A stretch of 41,335 nt of DNA from Ruminococcus sp. (GTDB taxonomy: Bacteria > Bacillota > Clostridia > Oscillospirales > Ruminococcaceae), in NCBI GenBank assembly GCA_017525915.1, contig JAFXSC010000019.1, positions 1-41,335 on the forward strand. The letters are read 5' to 3'. The notes beneath the pieces were generated by a model that saw nothing but the letters and a program-made list of their open reading frames with translations, was not told where the DNA came from and did no database searches. Of this stretch, positions 24,401 to 32,790 are shown one piece after another. The first letter of the stretch is position 1; each line of letters begins with the position of its first letter. A program made the translations under genes and the position numbers.

Positions 24401-26942
24401 TACTACAACAACCGATACAACTACAACAAGCACAGACACAACCACAACTACTACTGACACGACCTCTACAACTTCAACAACTACTATCACTATCCCCGCC
24501 GGCGCTATCGGCTGGGTTATCGATACTGTTGAGGCAGAGCCCGGTCAGAGAGTTACCCTTAATGTAAAGGTTTACGATCCTCAGGACGTAAAGCTTCCTA
24601 TCGGCGGCGCTCAGTACAAGATCAAGGAGACTGCTCCTATCCAGTATGTAAGTGCTTCTGAGAACTCTCTTGCTTACCTCAGCGCTATCGAGGCAAACAG
24701 CACAACCAAGGAGTTTGCATTTGCAAGTGCTGACGGTTCCGCAAGAACTGCTGTAAACGATGCAGTTATCATGACACTCACTTACGATGTGCCTCTTGAC
24801 TGTGCAGCAGGCACATATCCTGTAACATTTGCTGACAAGGACTTCTTCTTTGTATCTTCAGCAGACGGCAAGGATATGACAAGCAATGTTATCACTGTTG
24901 ACGGTGCTATTATAATTAAGCCCAAGACAACTTCATCGACAACAGATACAACCACAACTACAACCGACACAACAACAACTTCAACCGACTCTACTACTAC
25001 AACAACCGACACAACCACAACTACAACCGACACAACAACTACTACAACCGACACAACAACTACATCAACTGATACAACCACAACTACGACCGATACTACT
25101 TCAACAACTTCAACGACCACCGTTACAGTTCCGGCAGGAGCTATCGGCTGGATCATTGATACAGTTGAGGCAGACCCCGGCGAAGACGTAACCCTTAATG
25201 TAAAGGTTTACGATCCCAGCGGCGTGAAGCTTCCTATCGGCGGTGCTCAGTATGTTATCAAGGAGACTGCTCCTATCGAGTATCTGAACGCTTCCGAGAA
25301 TTCACTCGCTTACCTCAGCGCTATCGAAGCAAACAAGACTACAAGAGAGTACGCATTTGCAAGTGCTGACGGTTCAGCAAGAATCGGTGCTGACGGTGCT
25401 ATCGTTATGAAACTTAACTACAAGGTTCCCGCTGATTGTGCAGCAGGCATCTATCCTGTAACATTTGCTGACAAGAGCTTCTTCTTTGTATCTTCAGCAG
25501 ACGGTGCAGATATCACAAGCCACGTTTACACATTTGACGGTGCTATCATAGTTAGGTCCAAGACAACTACATCGACAACCGATACAACAACTACAACAAC
25601 CGACACAACTACAACTTCAACAGACTCAACAACTACAACAACAGATACAACAACAACAACCGATACAACAACTACAACAACAGATACAACAACTACATCT
25701 ACTGACACAACTACAACAACAACCTCAACAGACACAACAACAACCACAACTTCTACAACAACAACATCTACTACATCTACAACATCCACAACTACACTTC
25801 CTCCGCTTCCGGACGGTGCAGTAATCTGGATGGGTGAGACAGTAGAAGGAAAGCCCGGCGATACAGTTGAGCTCAACTTCAATGTTGTTGATCCTAACGC
25901 TTCCAAGCTTCCTATCTCGGGCGCTCAGTTCATCGTTACAATCGACGGACAGGGCTTCGTGATCACAGGTGCAACAGGTTCAGATGCTTACTCAGCAGCT
26001 ATTGAGGCTCACGATACAACAGGCGAGTACGCATTCGCTAACGGTATCGGAAATGCAGTTCCTTCTGAGAATGGCAAGTCTGTTATCAAGCTCTCCATCA
26101 CAATTCCTGAGACAGCAGAAGAAGGCGAGTACACAGTTGATATGCACGACCACTTCGTAACAGACGAGAACGGTCAGGCAATCACTGACAAGGTTCTTGT
26201 TCTTGACGGTAAGATCATCGTTAAGCCCAAGAATACCGAGAAGAAGATAGTTAAGACCTACGCAGTATTCGAGCAGTTCACAGGCTTCTACTTCAGTCAC
26301 GATGACGGAACAGGCAGAGGCAGAGGATTTGCTAAGGATATGGTAAAGATCTCCGCTATCTACGATGTTTACGATGATGGCACAGAGGTTGCAAGAGAGA
26401 ACGTTGATTCTTCACTCATCAACTTCAACGGTGCTACACCTGCAAGCACATACGACATCAGCAATACTACATTCAAGTATGAGATCCCTGTTTACTACGG
26501 CGATGAGGAACTCAAGGACAAGGAAGGCAATGCTGTAAAGGCAACTGTTTATATCGGTGTCAAGGGTGATATCAACCTTGATAACAAGGTATCCGCAGTA
26601 GATGCTTCCTATGCTCTTATCTACGTTGCTGATATAGCAGGCGATGCAGATCCTAACACAGTTCTCCTTTCACGCAGCCCGCTCGTAAGCGGTCCTGACG
26701 ACATTCTCGACCAGTTCGCTGCATTCCTCGGCGACGTTGATGAGGATGAGTATTCAGAGACAAACTGGAAGAAGACAAAGGGCGAGAGAATGTACTCCGC
26801 TAAGGATTGCTCATTCATACTCGTATATGCAGCTGACCTTACAAAGCTTGTTGGCGAATACGATCCTGAGCCTGTACCGGTATCGGCACAGCAGGAGTGC
26901 TGGGATAGAATCTGTCCCAACAGAAACGCAAGCAAGGCATAA
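21447..26942 (+). CDS. scaB: Scaffoldin ScaB with nine cohesins and X-dockerin
   Basis: 1831 residues. Signal peptide 1-28. Cohesins 1-3 (about 57-197, 221-361, 379-517) are of the ScaA type (xIVxDFGxYxAxxG...SMDVKFKLDSPL). Cohesins 4-9 (about 545-678, 684-819, 826-963, 1019-1161, 1230-1372, 1455-1595) are a second type (WVIxxVxAxPGDTV...VAGAQFIIKA). Thr linkers, many with regular TTTTTD units, separate most of them, but 4-5 and 5-6 are joined by only a few residues. The C-terminus is an X module (about 1598-1700) and a large dockerin (about 1705-1831) with GDINLDNKVSAVDASYAL and YSAKDCSFILVYAADL. By the R. flavefaciens model the X-dockerin binds ScaE on the wall and the second-type cohesins bind ScaA. 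Ends in a terminator. Confidence 0.95.
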   Translation: MKKLLSAVTSIVMGASLMTSAFASSVSAAGSISAVQPNVSIGEADNVSANRGAAVSNGDIVFDFGNYEANAGDKVVVNVVLDAGNNHGVGTMDVKFKIDSPLTITAYGSTSEAYGNASIESNKETMQASFISLTSQSDPYVGEDGKNVFKFSVQIPDTCPDGIYNVGFDSAEIYKGGQNSSMWTYSVKGGTIKVGNAPGTTTTTTTITTVTTSSTTSAPADADIVLDFGTYTGEKGGKVTVEAKLAKGGDKACGSYDVKFKIDSPLSITAYGSTSPAYGSASIENNKETMQASFICMDTNSDPLCGTVGETVFKFSVSIPDTCPDGVYSVGLASADIFKGGKNSDTWKWAVTNGTIKVGDAPGTTSTTSTTSTTAPDTNGEIVFDFGTYEAIPGEKLTVNVLLDDGADNAVASMDVKFKLDSPLAITAFGSTSAAYGNAAIESNSETLQASFMSLENSEPVKGQKGAAVFKFSVQVPDSCPDGIYKVGIDSAEIFKQGINSDKWSFSVKNGTIKVGNTTTTTTTTTTTTTTTVTTSTTTVPPAAGEVGWVIPTVTAKPGDTVKMDVLVKSSDLEVAGAQFIIKAKAPIEYTSASGSTAYASELEVNNKTQEIAFGEGKGAGIKAANDSVVLTLNYKVPANCADGTYPVTWSDVFVSDTNGLDVTAKVKLTDGAIIVKGEDVVDGQIKWVLDKVTAKPGDTVTLNAIVSDPNGSAVPVAGAQFIIKADSPIGFSSIAGSTAYGAEIEANNATQEFAFAEGKGAGTAALNGAKVLTLTYTVPATCAPGDYEVKWSDAFVSDTNGKSITDNVVLVDGLITVLPAANPSYGKVEWIIPEVDAEPGEEVTMNVTVKNGTEALTVAGAQFIIKALAPVEFASATGSEGYKAEIELNSSTQEFAFAEAKGANVTAADGSTVVVLKYKVPADCPGGDYPVTWSAQFVSAENGVDVTSNVTFTNGVIHVKAPTTTSTDTTTTTTDTTTTTTDTTTTTTDTTTTSTDTTTTTTDTTSTTSTTTITIPAGAIGWVIDTVEAEPGQRVTLNVKVYDPQDVKLPIGGAQYKIKETAPIQYVSASENSLAYLSAIEANSTTKEFAFASADGSARTAVNDAVIMTLTYDVPLDCAAGTYPVTFADKDFFFVSSADGKDMTSNVITVDGAIIIKPKTTSSTTDTTTTTTDTTTTSTDSTTTTTDTTTTTTDTTTTTTDTTTTSTDTTTTTTDTTSTTSTTTVTVPAGAIGWIIDTVEADPGEDVTLNVKVYDPSGVKLPIGGAQYVIKETAPIEYLNASENSLAYLSAIEANKTTREYAFASADGSARIGADGAIVMKLNYKVPADCAAGIYPVTFADKSFFFVSSADGADITSHVYTFDGAIIVRSKTTTSTTDTTTTTTDTTTTSTDSTTTTTDTTTTTDTTTTTTDTTTTSTDTTTTTTSTDTTTTTTSTTTTSTTSTTSTTTLPPLPDGAVIWMGETVEGKPGDTVELNFNVVDPNASKLPISGAQFIVTIDGQGFVITGATGSDAYSAAIEAHDTTGEYAFANGIGNAVPSENGKSVIKLSITIPETAEEGEYTVDMHDHFVTDENGQAITDKVLVLDGKIIVKPKNTEKKIVKTYAVFEQFTGFYFSHDDGTGRGRGFAKDMVKISAIYDVYDDGTEVARENVDSSLINFNGATPASTYDISNTTFKYEIPVYYGDEELKDKEGNAVKATVYIGVKGDINLDNKVSAVDASYALIYVADIAGDADPNTVLLSRSPLVSGPDDILDQFAAFLGDVDEDEYSETNWKKTKGERMYSAKDCSFILVYAADLTKLVGEYDPEPVPVSAQQECWDRICPNRNASKA

Positions 26943-26961
26943 GGCTTACGCAAGCAACAAT

Positions 26962-26994
26962 AAAAGCTGACCTTCGGGTCAGCTTTTTTGTTTT
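26962..26994 (+). terminator. Terminator after scaB
   Basis: AAAAGCTGACC, TTCG loop, GGTCAGCTTTTTTG: a perfect stem with a T tract 20 bp after the stop. It separates scaC-scaA-scaB from cttA-scaE. Confidence 0.92.
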
Positions 26995-27066
26995 GGCAGG
27001 GCGGTCATGTGCAGGCACCTGTCCACAGATTAGTTTTTCCGCGCCGGTAATACCAGATATTGTGCG

Positions 27067-27095
27067 TTGACAGCTCCGGAGCGCCCTGGTATAAT
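27067..27095 (+). promoter_or_regulatory. Upstream consensus promoter before cttA
   Basis: TTGACA, exactly 17 bp, TATAAT, about 300 bp before the cttA ATG. No gene lies between, so it would make a long cttA leader or a small RNA. Confidence 0.75.
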
Positions 27096-27234
27096 ATATA
27101 TAGTATCCCGAAAGATCGCCGTTTTACCAAAACATCGTATATTAATAGGTGAAAATGCCGCGTGGTTGTGAAATAAGCACAAAAATAGACTTGATTAATC
27201 GTCAATAATTTTTGAAAAAATTGCGAGCTTATGC

Positions 27235-27263
27235 TTGACTTATCAGAAGTAATGTGCTAAAAT
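27235..27263 (+). promoter_or_regulatory. Proximal cttA promoter
   Basis: TTGACT, 17 bp, TAAAAT. Its start site would fall at about 27270, exactly where a nine-codon frame (MNFWDSYML) begins. The remaining leader up to 27394 is C/G-patchy (several CCCCGG words) and I recognise no riboswitch in it. Confidence 0.65.
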
Positions 27264-27394
27264 GTAGTTATGAATTTCTGGGATAGCTATATGCTTTAGC
27301 AGGTCTTTCCCCGAAATTAAGCCCTGAGATATTCCCCGGACAACCCCGGAGAAACCAGTAGGGGCAAAAAAATATGATAGAGAGGTATAGAACA

Positions 27395-29566
27395 ATGAAG
27401 AATTCATTATTCAAGAGAGCTATCGCAACAGCTGCAGCTGTACCGCTCGCTCTCACTCAGAGTCTCACTTATTCGTTTGCTGCTGATACTGATGCTTCAG
27501 TTCCCGCAGCTACAACAACTGCTGAGACGACAAGCGCTTCCAATTCCTTCGATCTGAACAGCCTGCTTTACATAGCTCCTGCTAAGACAAGCACTGAGTC
27601 AGAGTGGAATCTCAAGCTCGACGGCGTTATCGACCAGCTCATCCAGGACGGTAAGACAACCGGCGACATCGAGATCGCTGATCTCGCAAAGACCGCAGTT
27701 GCTAATGCTGGTGACGTTAAGGAGATCGCTTCTGCTCTCCTCGGCACAATTTCTGATGCCAAGTACACCATCAACAAGGATGGCGACGTTGTTGTTTCCG
27801 CTAAGGTTGGCGACGTTTCCGCTGCTCTTTCCAAGAACTTCAAGTATTCACTCGGCAAGTTCGCTGCTGATCTTGCTAACAAGTACAATGCTCCCGCTTT
27901 CAATGCTATCGACTTCAGCAAGGTAGTTGTTGGCGGTACAATCGAGATCAAGATCGGTACTTCACAGCTCGGCCTCGAGACAAAGCTCCCGGTTGAATTC
28001 ACATTCACACCTGTTGACGGTTCTGCTCTCGGCCCGCAGGCTACACTTGACTACACAAAGGAAAAGATCGCTGCTTATAAGGCTCTCTTCGATGCTGCTG
28101 CTGATGCTTCAGACGGAATCGACAAGGCTGCCTGCAAGGCTGAGATCGCTAAGAACATCGGCAAGTACGATGATCTTTACGGTATTGCTCAGAGAATGCT
28201 GGACAGAGTGATGAAGTTCACAAAGACAGCTGACTACTCAAAGAGCGGCAACTTTGCTGGTCTCCTTGCTGAGGCTAACAACTGGGCTCAGAGACGCAAC
28301 AGAACAGTTCCTGCTTCCGGCAAGGCTCTCGCTAATAATGCAACTGTTGCTAAGGTATATGACAACCTCAAGACACAGCTCAACAATGCTGCTGCTCCTG
28401 CTTCATTCGACATCAGCGCTGCCGACCTCGGTGCTTTCGCTGATACTCTCCAGAATGTAAAGCTCGATGCTGCTGAGGGCAAGACAACTCTCACAGGCAG
28501 CTTTGAAGATGCTGAGGCAGATCTCGTAAAGGCTCTCTTCGAGTCTGATCCTGCTCTCGACTACGACGGTTCATACAAGATCTTCACAGCTACTCTCGAT
28601 GCTTCCAGCCTTGATGAAAAGGGTGTAACAGTAGAGTTCACTGTTAAGAGAATCGTTAACACAAAGGCTAAGGAGTCAACTACTACTTCCTCCACAACTA
28701 CAACAACTACTACAACAACAACTTCTACAACATCTTCTTCCACAACTTCTTCCTCAACAACTTCAAGCACCTCATCTTCAACAACATCCACAACTTCAAC
28801 TACAACAACAACTTACCTCACAACAACTGCTGTTGCAACAGCTTACGCTGAGCTCAATGCAACATACGGTTTCTACACCAACCTCGACGAGGCATTTGCT
28901 GCTAAGCAGGTAAACGGTCTTGAGATCGTTGTTATCTACAACACAGGCTACACTGACGAAAATGGTACATCACACGTTACAAGCCAGGAGTCACAGGTAG
29001 TTGACGCTAAGATGAACTTCAGCTTCGGCGATAAGACACCTGCAAACACATACTCTTCAACAAGCACAGATTTCAAGTATGAGATCCCTGTTGTTTACAC
29101 AGGTGAGGACATCAAGGACTATGCAGGCAATACAATAATTGCTTCCGGTTCTGTTCTCTCACTTGCTAACGGCCAGACAGCTACTGTTACAGCTTACATC
29201 GGCCTCAAGGGCGACGCTAACCTCGACGGCAAGGTATCCGCTATCGACGCTACCTACGTTCTCAGCTACGCTGCTGACCTCTCAGGTATGGACGGCGAAG
29301 TTAAGGATCCTCAGACACTCAGACTTTCCAAGCAGTATGCAGGCGCAGAAGATCCTTCCGGTATCTACGATAACTTCGCTGCATTCCTCGCTGACGTAAA
29401 GAACGATGTAAGTCCTCTCCACGCTTGGAGCCTTGGCAAGGGCAGCATCACAGATGGTACTTCCCGTGCATTCACAGCTCAGGATGCTTCTGCAATCCTC
29501 AAGTTCTGTGCACTCGTACAGGACGGCGGTACACCCGCTGAGGCTTGGGCTCAGATCATCAAGTAA
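27395..29566 (+). CDS. cttA: CttA-type cell-surface fibre-binding protein with X-dockerin
   Basis: 723 residues. Signal peptide about 1-29. One long helix-rich and beta-containing region (about 40-425) with no internal linker and no carbohydrate-binding module that I can name. A Thr/Ser linker (about 428-473). A C-terminal X module and dockerin (about 480-723) clearly related to that of ScaB: shared FKYEIPV, YIGLKGDANLDGKVSAIDATYVL, FAAFLADV and AQDASAILKF. In FD-1 the gene at this place is cttA, with two cellulose-binding modules and an X-dockerin that binds ScaE, giving the cell a grip on cellulose. The name is based on synteny and on the X-dockerin; the binding region may differ. Start 27395 chosen over an ATG 21 bases earlier because it has AGAGG upstream. 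Confidence 0.85.
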   Translation: MKNSLFKRAIATAAAVPLALTQSLTYSFAADTDASVPAATTTAETTSASNSFDLNSLLYIAPAKTSTESEWNLKLDGVIDQLIQDGKTTGDIEIADLAKTAVANAGDVKEIASALLGTISDAKYTINKDGDVVVSAKVGDVSAALSKNFKYSLGKFAADLANKYNAPAFNAIDFSKVVVGGTIEIKIGTSQLGLETKLPVEFTFTPVDGSALGPQATLDYTKEKIAAYKALFDAAADASDGIDKAACKAEIAKNIGKYDDLYGIAQRMLDRVMKFTKTADYSKSGNFAGLLAEANNWAQRRNRTVPASGKALANNATVAKVYDNLKTQLNNAAAPASFDISAADLGAFADTLQNVKLDAAEGKTTLTGSFEDAEADLVKALFESDPALDYDGSYKIFTATLDASSLDEKGVTVEFTVKRIVNTKAKESTTTSSTTTTTTTTTTSTTSSSTTSSSTTSSTSSSTTSTTSTTTTTYLTTTAVATAYAELNATYGFYTNLDEAFAAKQVNGLEIVVIYNTGYTDENGTSHVTSQESQVVDAKMNFSFGDKTPANTYSSTSTDFKYEIPVVYTGEDIKDYAGNTIIASGSVLSLANGQTATVTAYIGLKGDANLDGKVSAIDATYVLSYAADLSGMDGEVKDPQTLRLSKQYAGAEDPSGIYDNFAAFLADVKNDVSPLHAWSLGKGSITDGTSRAFTAQDASAILKFCALVQDGGTPAEAWAQIIK

Positions 29567-29579
29567 TCCAATGTCAATT

Positions 29580-29604
29580 ACCTGCCGTCTTAATGGCGGC
29601 AGGT
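29580..29604 (+). other. Hairpin between cttA and scaE
   Basis: Perfect 8-bp stem ACCTGCCG/CGGCAGGT without a T tract. It is more likely to be an RNA processing or stability element than a terminator; it could set the ratio of CttA to ScaE. Confidence 0.6.
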
Positions 29605-29639
29605 ATCAATAAAACAATATCTGAAAGGAAAGAATTACA

Positions 29640-30569
29640 ATGAAGAAGAATACTCTTAAGAGTGTATTTGCAGCTCTCGCAGTTTCTGCTATCGCAGTTT
29701 CTGCTACATCAGTAGCTGCTTCTGCATCCGATTACGCAGACCAGATCAAGACAGGTAAGGGCAATAAGGAAGTTGCTTACGACGGAAGCGCTTACACAAC
29801 AACTCTTGATACAACAAATGCTACACAGGCTCAGATCATCATCGAGAAGAAGGAGCTTGAGTACAGCGCAAGTCTTGCTGGCTCACAGCAGGATGTTAAG
29901 ATCGCTGTTTCCGGCGCTAACAAGAAGTACGCTTCTGTACAGCTCCACTTCCTCTATGATACACGTCTCACAGCTGTTCAGGACGAGGATGAAGCTTGGG
30001 TAACATATGACGGCAAGCTCGGTTCTGAGAACAGAAAGCTTGGCGACGGCGAGCTCTTCATCGCTCACGACGGTTCTTCCGATAAGGGTACAGACGGCGA
30101 TGCTGTTTGGACACTCCACTTCACACTTCCTTCTGACGTTAAGGCTGGCGATCTCTATCCGATCGGTATCGAGTACAGATCAAGCGCTGTAACTGAGGAC
30201 TGCTTCACAAACGCTGATGATGATAACGATGGTAAGCTCATGCAGGCTTATGTATTCACAAAGGGTATCACAAACGGCTACATCAAGATCGGTTCTGGCA
30301 CAACAACATCTACAACAACAACTACTACAACAACTACTACACCTACAACAACTACAACAACATCAACATCTTCTACTACATCCACAACATCAACATCTGG
30401 TGCAGATACAACAACAACCACAACAGGCACAGGTTCTACAACTGCTGCTTCATCCACAACTACACAGAATGATGCACCTCCGACAGGTGTTGCTGGCGTA
30501 GGCGTAGCTGCTGCTGGTCTTGCTGTTGCAATCGGTACTGCATTCGTACTCAGAAAGAAGGAAGACTAA
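29640..30569 (+). CDS. scaE: Anchoring scaffoldin ScaE, single cohesin with sortase signal
   Basis: 309 residues. Signal peptide about 1-30; cohesin about 60-218 (QAQIIIEKKELEYSAS to GITNGYIKIG); Thr linker about 219-276; C-terminal sorting signal APPTG at 279-283, a hydrophobic Gly/Ala-rich helix and the positive tail RKKED. ScaE is fixed to peptidoglycan by a sortase and its cohesin holds the X-dockerins of ScaB and CttA, so it is the base of the whole complex. The first position of the motif is Ala instead of Leu. It follows cttA by 73 bp and ends in a strong terminator. Confidence 0.94.
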   Translation: MKKNTLKSVFAALAVSAIAVSATSVAASASDYADQIKTGKGNKEVAYDGSAYTTTLDTTNATQAQIIIEKKELEYSASLAGSQQDVKIAVSGANKKYASVQLHFLYDTRLTAVQDEDEAWVTYDGKLGSENRKLGDGELFIAHDGSSDKGTDGDAVWTLHFTLPSDVKAGDLYPIGIEYRSSAVTEDCFTNADDDNDGKLMQAYVFTKGITNGYIKIGSGTTTSTTTTTTTTTTPTTTTTTSTSSTTSTTSTSGADTTTTTTGTGSTTAASSTTTQNDAPPTGVAGVGVAAAGLAVAIGTAFVLRKKED

Positions 30570-30596
30570 TTAAGTCTTGATTCCAACTGAATAATC

Positions 30597-30625
30597 AAAG
30601 GCTCTCCTTCGGGAGAGCCTTTTTT
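30597..30625 (+). terminator. Terminator of the cttA-scaE unit
   Basis: AAAGGCTCTCC, TTCG tetraloop, GGAGAGCCTTTTTT. Confidence 0.93.
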
Positions 30626-30698
30626 GTGCGGCAATGCAGGTGTATGGGTACAAAAACGTCCGGCGCCTGTCATGGGTGCCGGACGTGCTGCCGTTAAC

Positions 30699-31451
30699 TC
30701 AGTATACGTCTTTCCTGACCGGCGGAACGTAGTTGACGCCGCCCATGCCGTCGATGTCGCCGCGCCGCATCGCACCGAAGATGCGCTCACGGAAGCCGTG
30801 GTCACGGTGCTCCATATCGCGGACGAACTCCTTCATGCGCTGGCGGTTGGTGTTGCCGTCTGCCGGACACTTTGATTTCACAATAGGGAGACCGGCACGG
30901 TTCGCAGCACGCCTGATCTCCTTTTCCTCCGCGAAGATAAGCGGTCTGATCATGTAAAGGTCACGCTTTTCAAGGTGAGTTAACGGCGAGAAGCAGCCTA
31001 TCCTGCCCTCATTGAAAAGGTTCATGAAGAACGTCTCCACGGCATCGTCAAGGCTGTGTCCGAGGGCTATCTTCGTACAGCCGAGGTCAACGGCTGCATT
31101 GTGCAGAGCGCCGCGCCTCAGGTGAGCGCAAAGGCTGCAAGGGTGCTTCTCCTTGCGGATGTTGAAAACGATGTCGCCTATCTCAGATACAACGACGGTA
31201 TGGCGTATGCCAAGCTGACCGCAGAGGTCGGTGACGGCTGAATAGTCGCACCGCTCACCGCCGAATACCGGGTCTATCGTTACGGCTTCGATATCGAAGC
31301 TAATGCCTATGAACTGTCTCAGCCTGGCAAGTCCGCAGAGCAGTACGAGACTGTCTTTGCCGCCCGAAACGCCGACGCAGATGCGGTCGCCGTCCTGTAT
31401 CATGTCATACTCTGCGACTGCACGCCGCATATGTCCGAGAATCCGTTGCAT
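30699..31451 (-). CDS. TtcA-family tRNA 2-thiolation protein
   Basis: 250 residues. A PP-loop ATPase with SGGKDS at 29-34, and the family cysteines CSLC (105, 108) and Cys195, which hold an iron-sulphur cluster in TtcA. GHSLDDAVETFFMNL and IRPLIFAEEKEI are further family motifs. TtcA converts C32 to 2-thiocytidine in some tRNAs. This shorter Clostridial branch may act on another tRNA position, so I give no symbol. AGGAGG precedes the ATG. It converges with scaE and is divergent from the DUF2500 gene with paired promoters. Confidence 0.85.
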   Translation of the reverse strand: MQRILGHMRRAVAEYDMIQDGDRICVGVSGGKDSLVLLCGLARLRQFIGISFDIEAVTIDPVFGGERCDYSAVTDLCGQLGIRHTVVVSEIGDIVFNIRKEKHPCSLCAHLRRGALHNAAVDLGCTKIALGHSLDDAVETFFMNLFNEGRIGCFSPLTHLEKRDLYMIRPLIFAEEKEIRRAANRAGLPIVKSKCPADGNTNRQRMKEFVRDMEHRDHGFRERIFGAMRRGDIDGMGGVNYVPPVRKDVY

Positions 31452-31483
31452 ATCTGCCTCCTGAACTGGTATTTATCATTAAA

Positions 31484-31512
31484 ATTATAGCACGGTTTCG
31501 GGAAATTTGCAA
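31484..31512 (-). promoter_or_regulatory. Promoter of the TtcA-family gene
   Basis: Minus strand: TTGCAA, 17 bp, TATAAT. Confidence 0.72.
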
Positions 31513-31519
31513 ATATATC

Positions 31520-31548
31520 TTGAAAATTCAAAGAAAATATTGTATAAT
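31520..31548 (+). promoter_or_regulatory. Promoter of the DUF2500-ung-metF group
   Basis: TTGAAA, 17 bp, TATAAT, divergent from the TtcA-family promoter with only 7 bp between the two -35 boxes. Confidence 0.75.
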
Positions 31549-31597
31549 AGTAAAAAAGGCATGGAAAAATGACATTTGATGCGGAAAGGAGCCCCTT

Positions 31598-32068
31598 ATG
31601 ACGCCACAGCTGAAGAATCTGCTTATACTTCTCGGAGCGATAGCTTTCGTTCTTCTGTTCATAGTTATGTTCTTCGGCAGCAACAGCAGTCTGCGGCTTG
31701 CGATAAAGCGCCTTCTTGACGGTCAGCAGAGTGTGCCGGTGCAGAACGGCAGGGTTTCTGCCGCTGAGCGAAGGGCTTCCGCTTATCAGGACGATGAGCA
31801 GAAAAGCTCAAACGAGCCCATTGTCGTAATGGCAACACTTGTCCGCAAGTGCGACGAGCACCGCCGCGTTATCGAGAGCTCCGGTCAGGAACACTATGAG
31901 GACGAATACTACGAGCTCAGCTTTGTCACGCGGAAGGGCAAGAAGCTCCGCATTGAGTGCTCCGCGGAGGCTTATGCGAAGGTACCGTTCAACCAGCAGG
32001 GGTCGCTGACGTACAAAAGGAACACCCTTGTTAAATTCAAATACTATGAGGACACTGTATTGAACTGA
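31598..32068 (+). CDS. DUF2500-like membrane-anchored protein
   Basis: 156 residues. One N-terminal membrane helix (NLLILLGAIAFVLLFIVMFF), a polar spacer, and a beta-rich domain (about 75-156: VVMATLVRKCDEHRRV..., YYELSFVTRKGKKLRIECS, GSLTYKRNTLVKF) of the DUF2500 kind. Function unknown. AAAGGAGC precedes the ATG. First gene before ung and metF; a common transcript is likely because the gap to ung is only 37 bp. Confidence 0.65.
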   Translation: MTPQLKNLLILLGAIAFVLLFIVMFFGSNSSLRLAIKRLLDGQQSVPVQNGRVSAAERRASAYQDDEQKSSNEPIVVMATLVRKCDEHRRVIESSGQEHYEDEYYELSFVTRKGKKLRIECSAEAYAKVPFNQQGSLTYKRNTLVKFKYYEDTVLN

Positions 32069-32105
32069 CGGGCGGCTATGACCGCCCATGATTTTTGGAG
32101 GGAGC

Positions 32106-32777
32106 ATGGTCAATTTCAATAACGACTGGGACGCTCTGCTCGCCGGCGAGTTTGCGAAGGAGTATTACCTGAAGCTCCGGCAGACGCTCATAAATGAGTA
32201 CCGCACGCAGCGCATCTACCCCGGTATGTACGATATATTCAACGCAATGAAGCTCACTGCATATGATGATGTAAGGTGCGTTATAATCGGGCAGGACCCC
32301 TACCATGGCGCCGGTCAGGCGCACGGACTGAGCTTTTCCGTCCGGAAGGGGATAACTCCGCCGCCTTCTCTCGTCAATATCTTCAAGGAGATAAAGGACG
32401 ATCTCGGTATCGACAACCTCGGCAGGCACGGCGAGCTCACGAAGTGGGCGGAGAGCGGCGTGCTCCTGCTCAATTCCGTCCTGACCGTCCGCGCGGACCA
32501 GGCAAGAAGTCACCGCGGCATCGGCTGGGAAAACTTCACAACGGACGTAATCAAGCTGCTGAACGAGCGCGAAAAGCCGATGGTGTTCATGCTCTGGGGC
32601 GGCGATGCAAAGGCTAAAAAGCAGTTCATAACCAATCCGGCACACCTTGTGCTGACGGCGGCGCACCCGAGTCCGCTCTCGGCTTACAACGGATTTTTCG
32701 GCTGCCGGCATTTTTCAAAGGCAAATGAATTCCTTCGGGCGCACGGTCTCGGGGAGATAGACTGGTCGATCGACTGA
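32106..32777 (+). CDS. ung: Uracil-DNA glycosylase, family 1
   Basis: 223 residues, normal length. The water-activating motif is GQDPYHG (62-68, Asp64), followed by AHGLSFSV, GVLLLNSVLTV and HRGIGWE. The catalytic HPSPLSAYNGFFGC loop carries His187. It removes uracil from DNA as the first step of base excision repair. The ATG at 32106 lies just after TTGGAGGGAGC; a frame start 18 bases earlier is upstream of that site and is not used. Followed by metF after 13 bp. Confidence 0.97.
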   Translation: MVNFNNDWDALLAGEFAKEYYLKLRQTLINEYRTQRIYPGMYDIFNAMKLTAYDDVRCVIIGQDPYHGAGQAHGLSFSVRKGITPPPSLVNIFKEIKDDLGIDNLGRHGELTKWAESGVLLLNSVLTVRADQARSHRGIGWENFTTDVIKLLNEREKPMVFMLWGGDAKAKKQFITNPAHLVLTAAHPSPLSAYNGFFGCRHFSKANEFLRAHGLGEIDWSID

Positions 32778-32790
32778 TAAGGAGATAACT

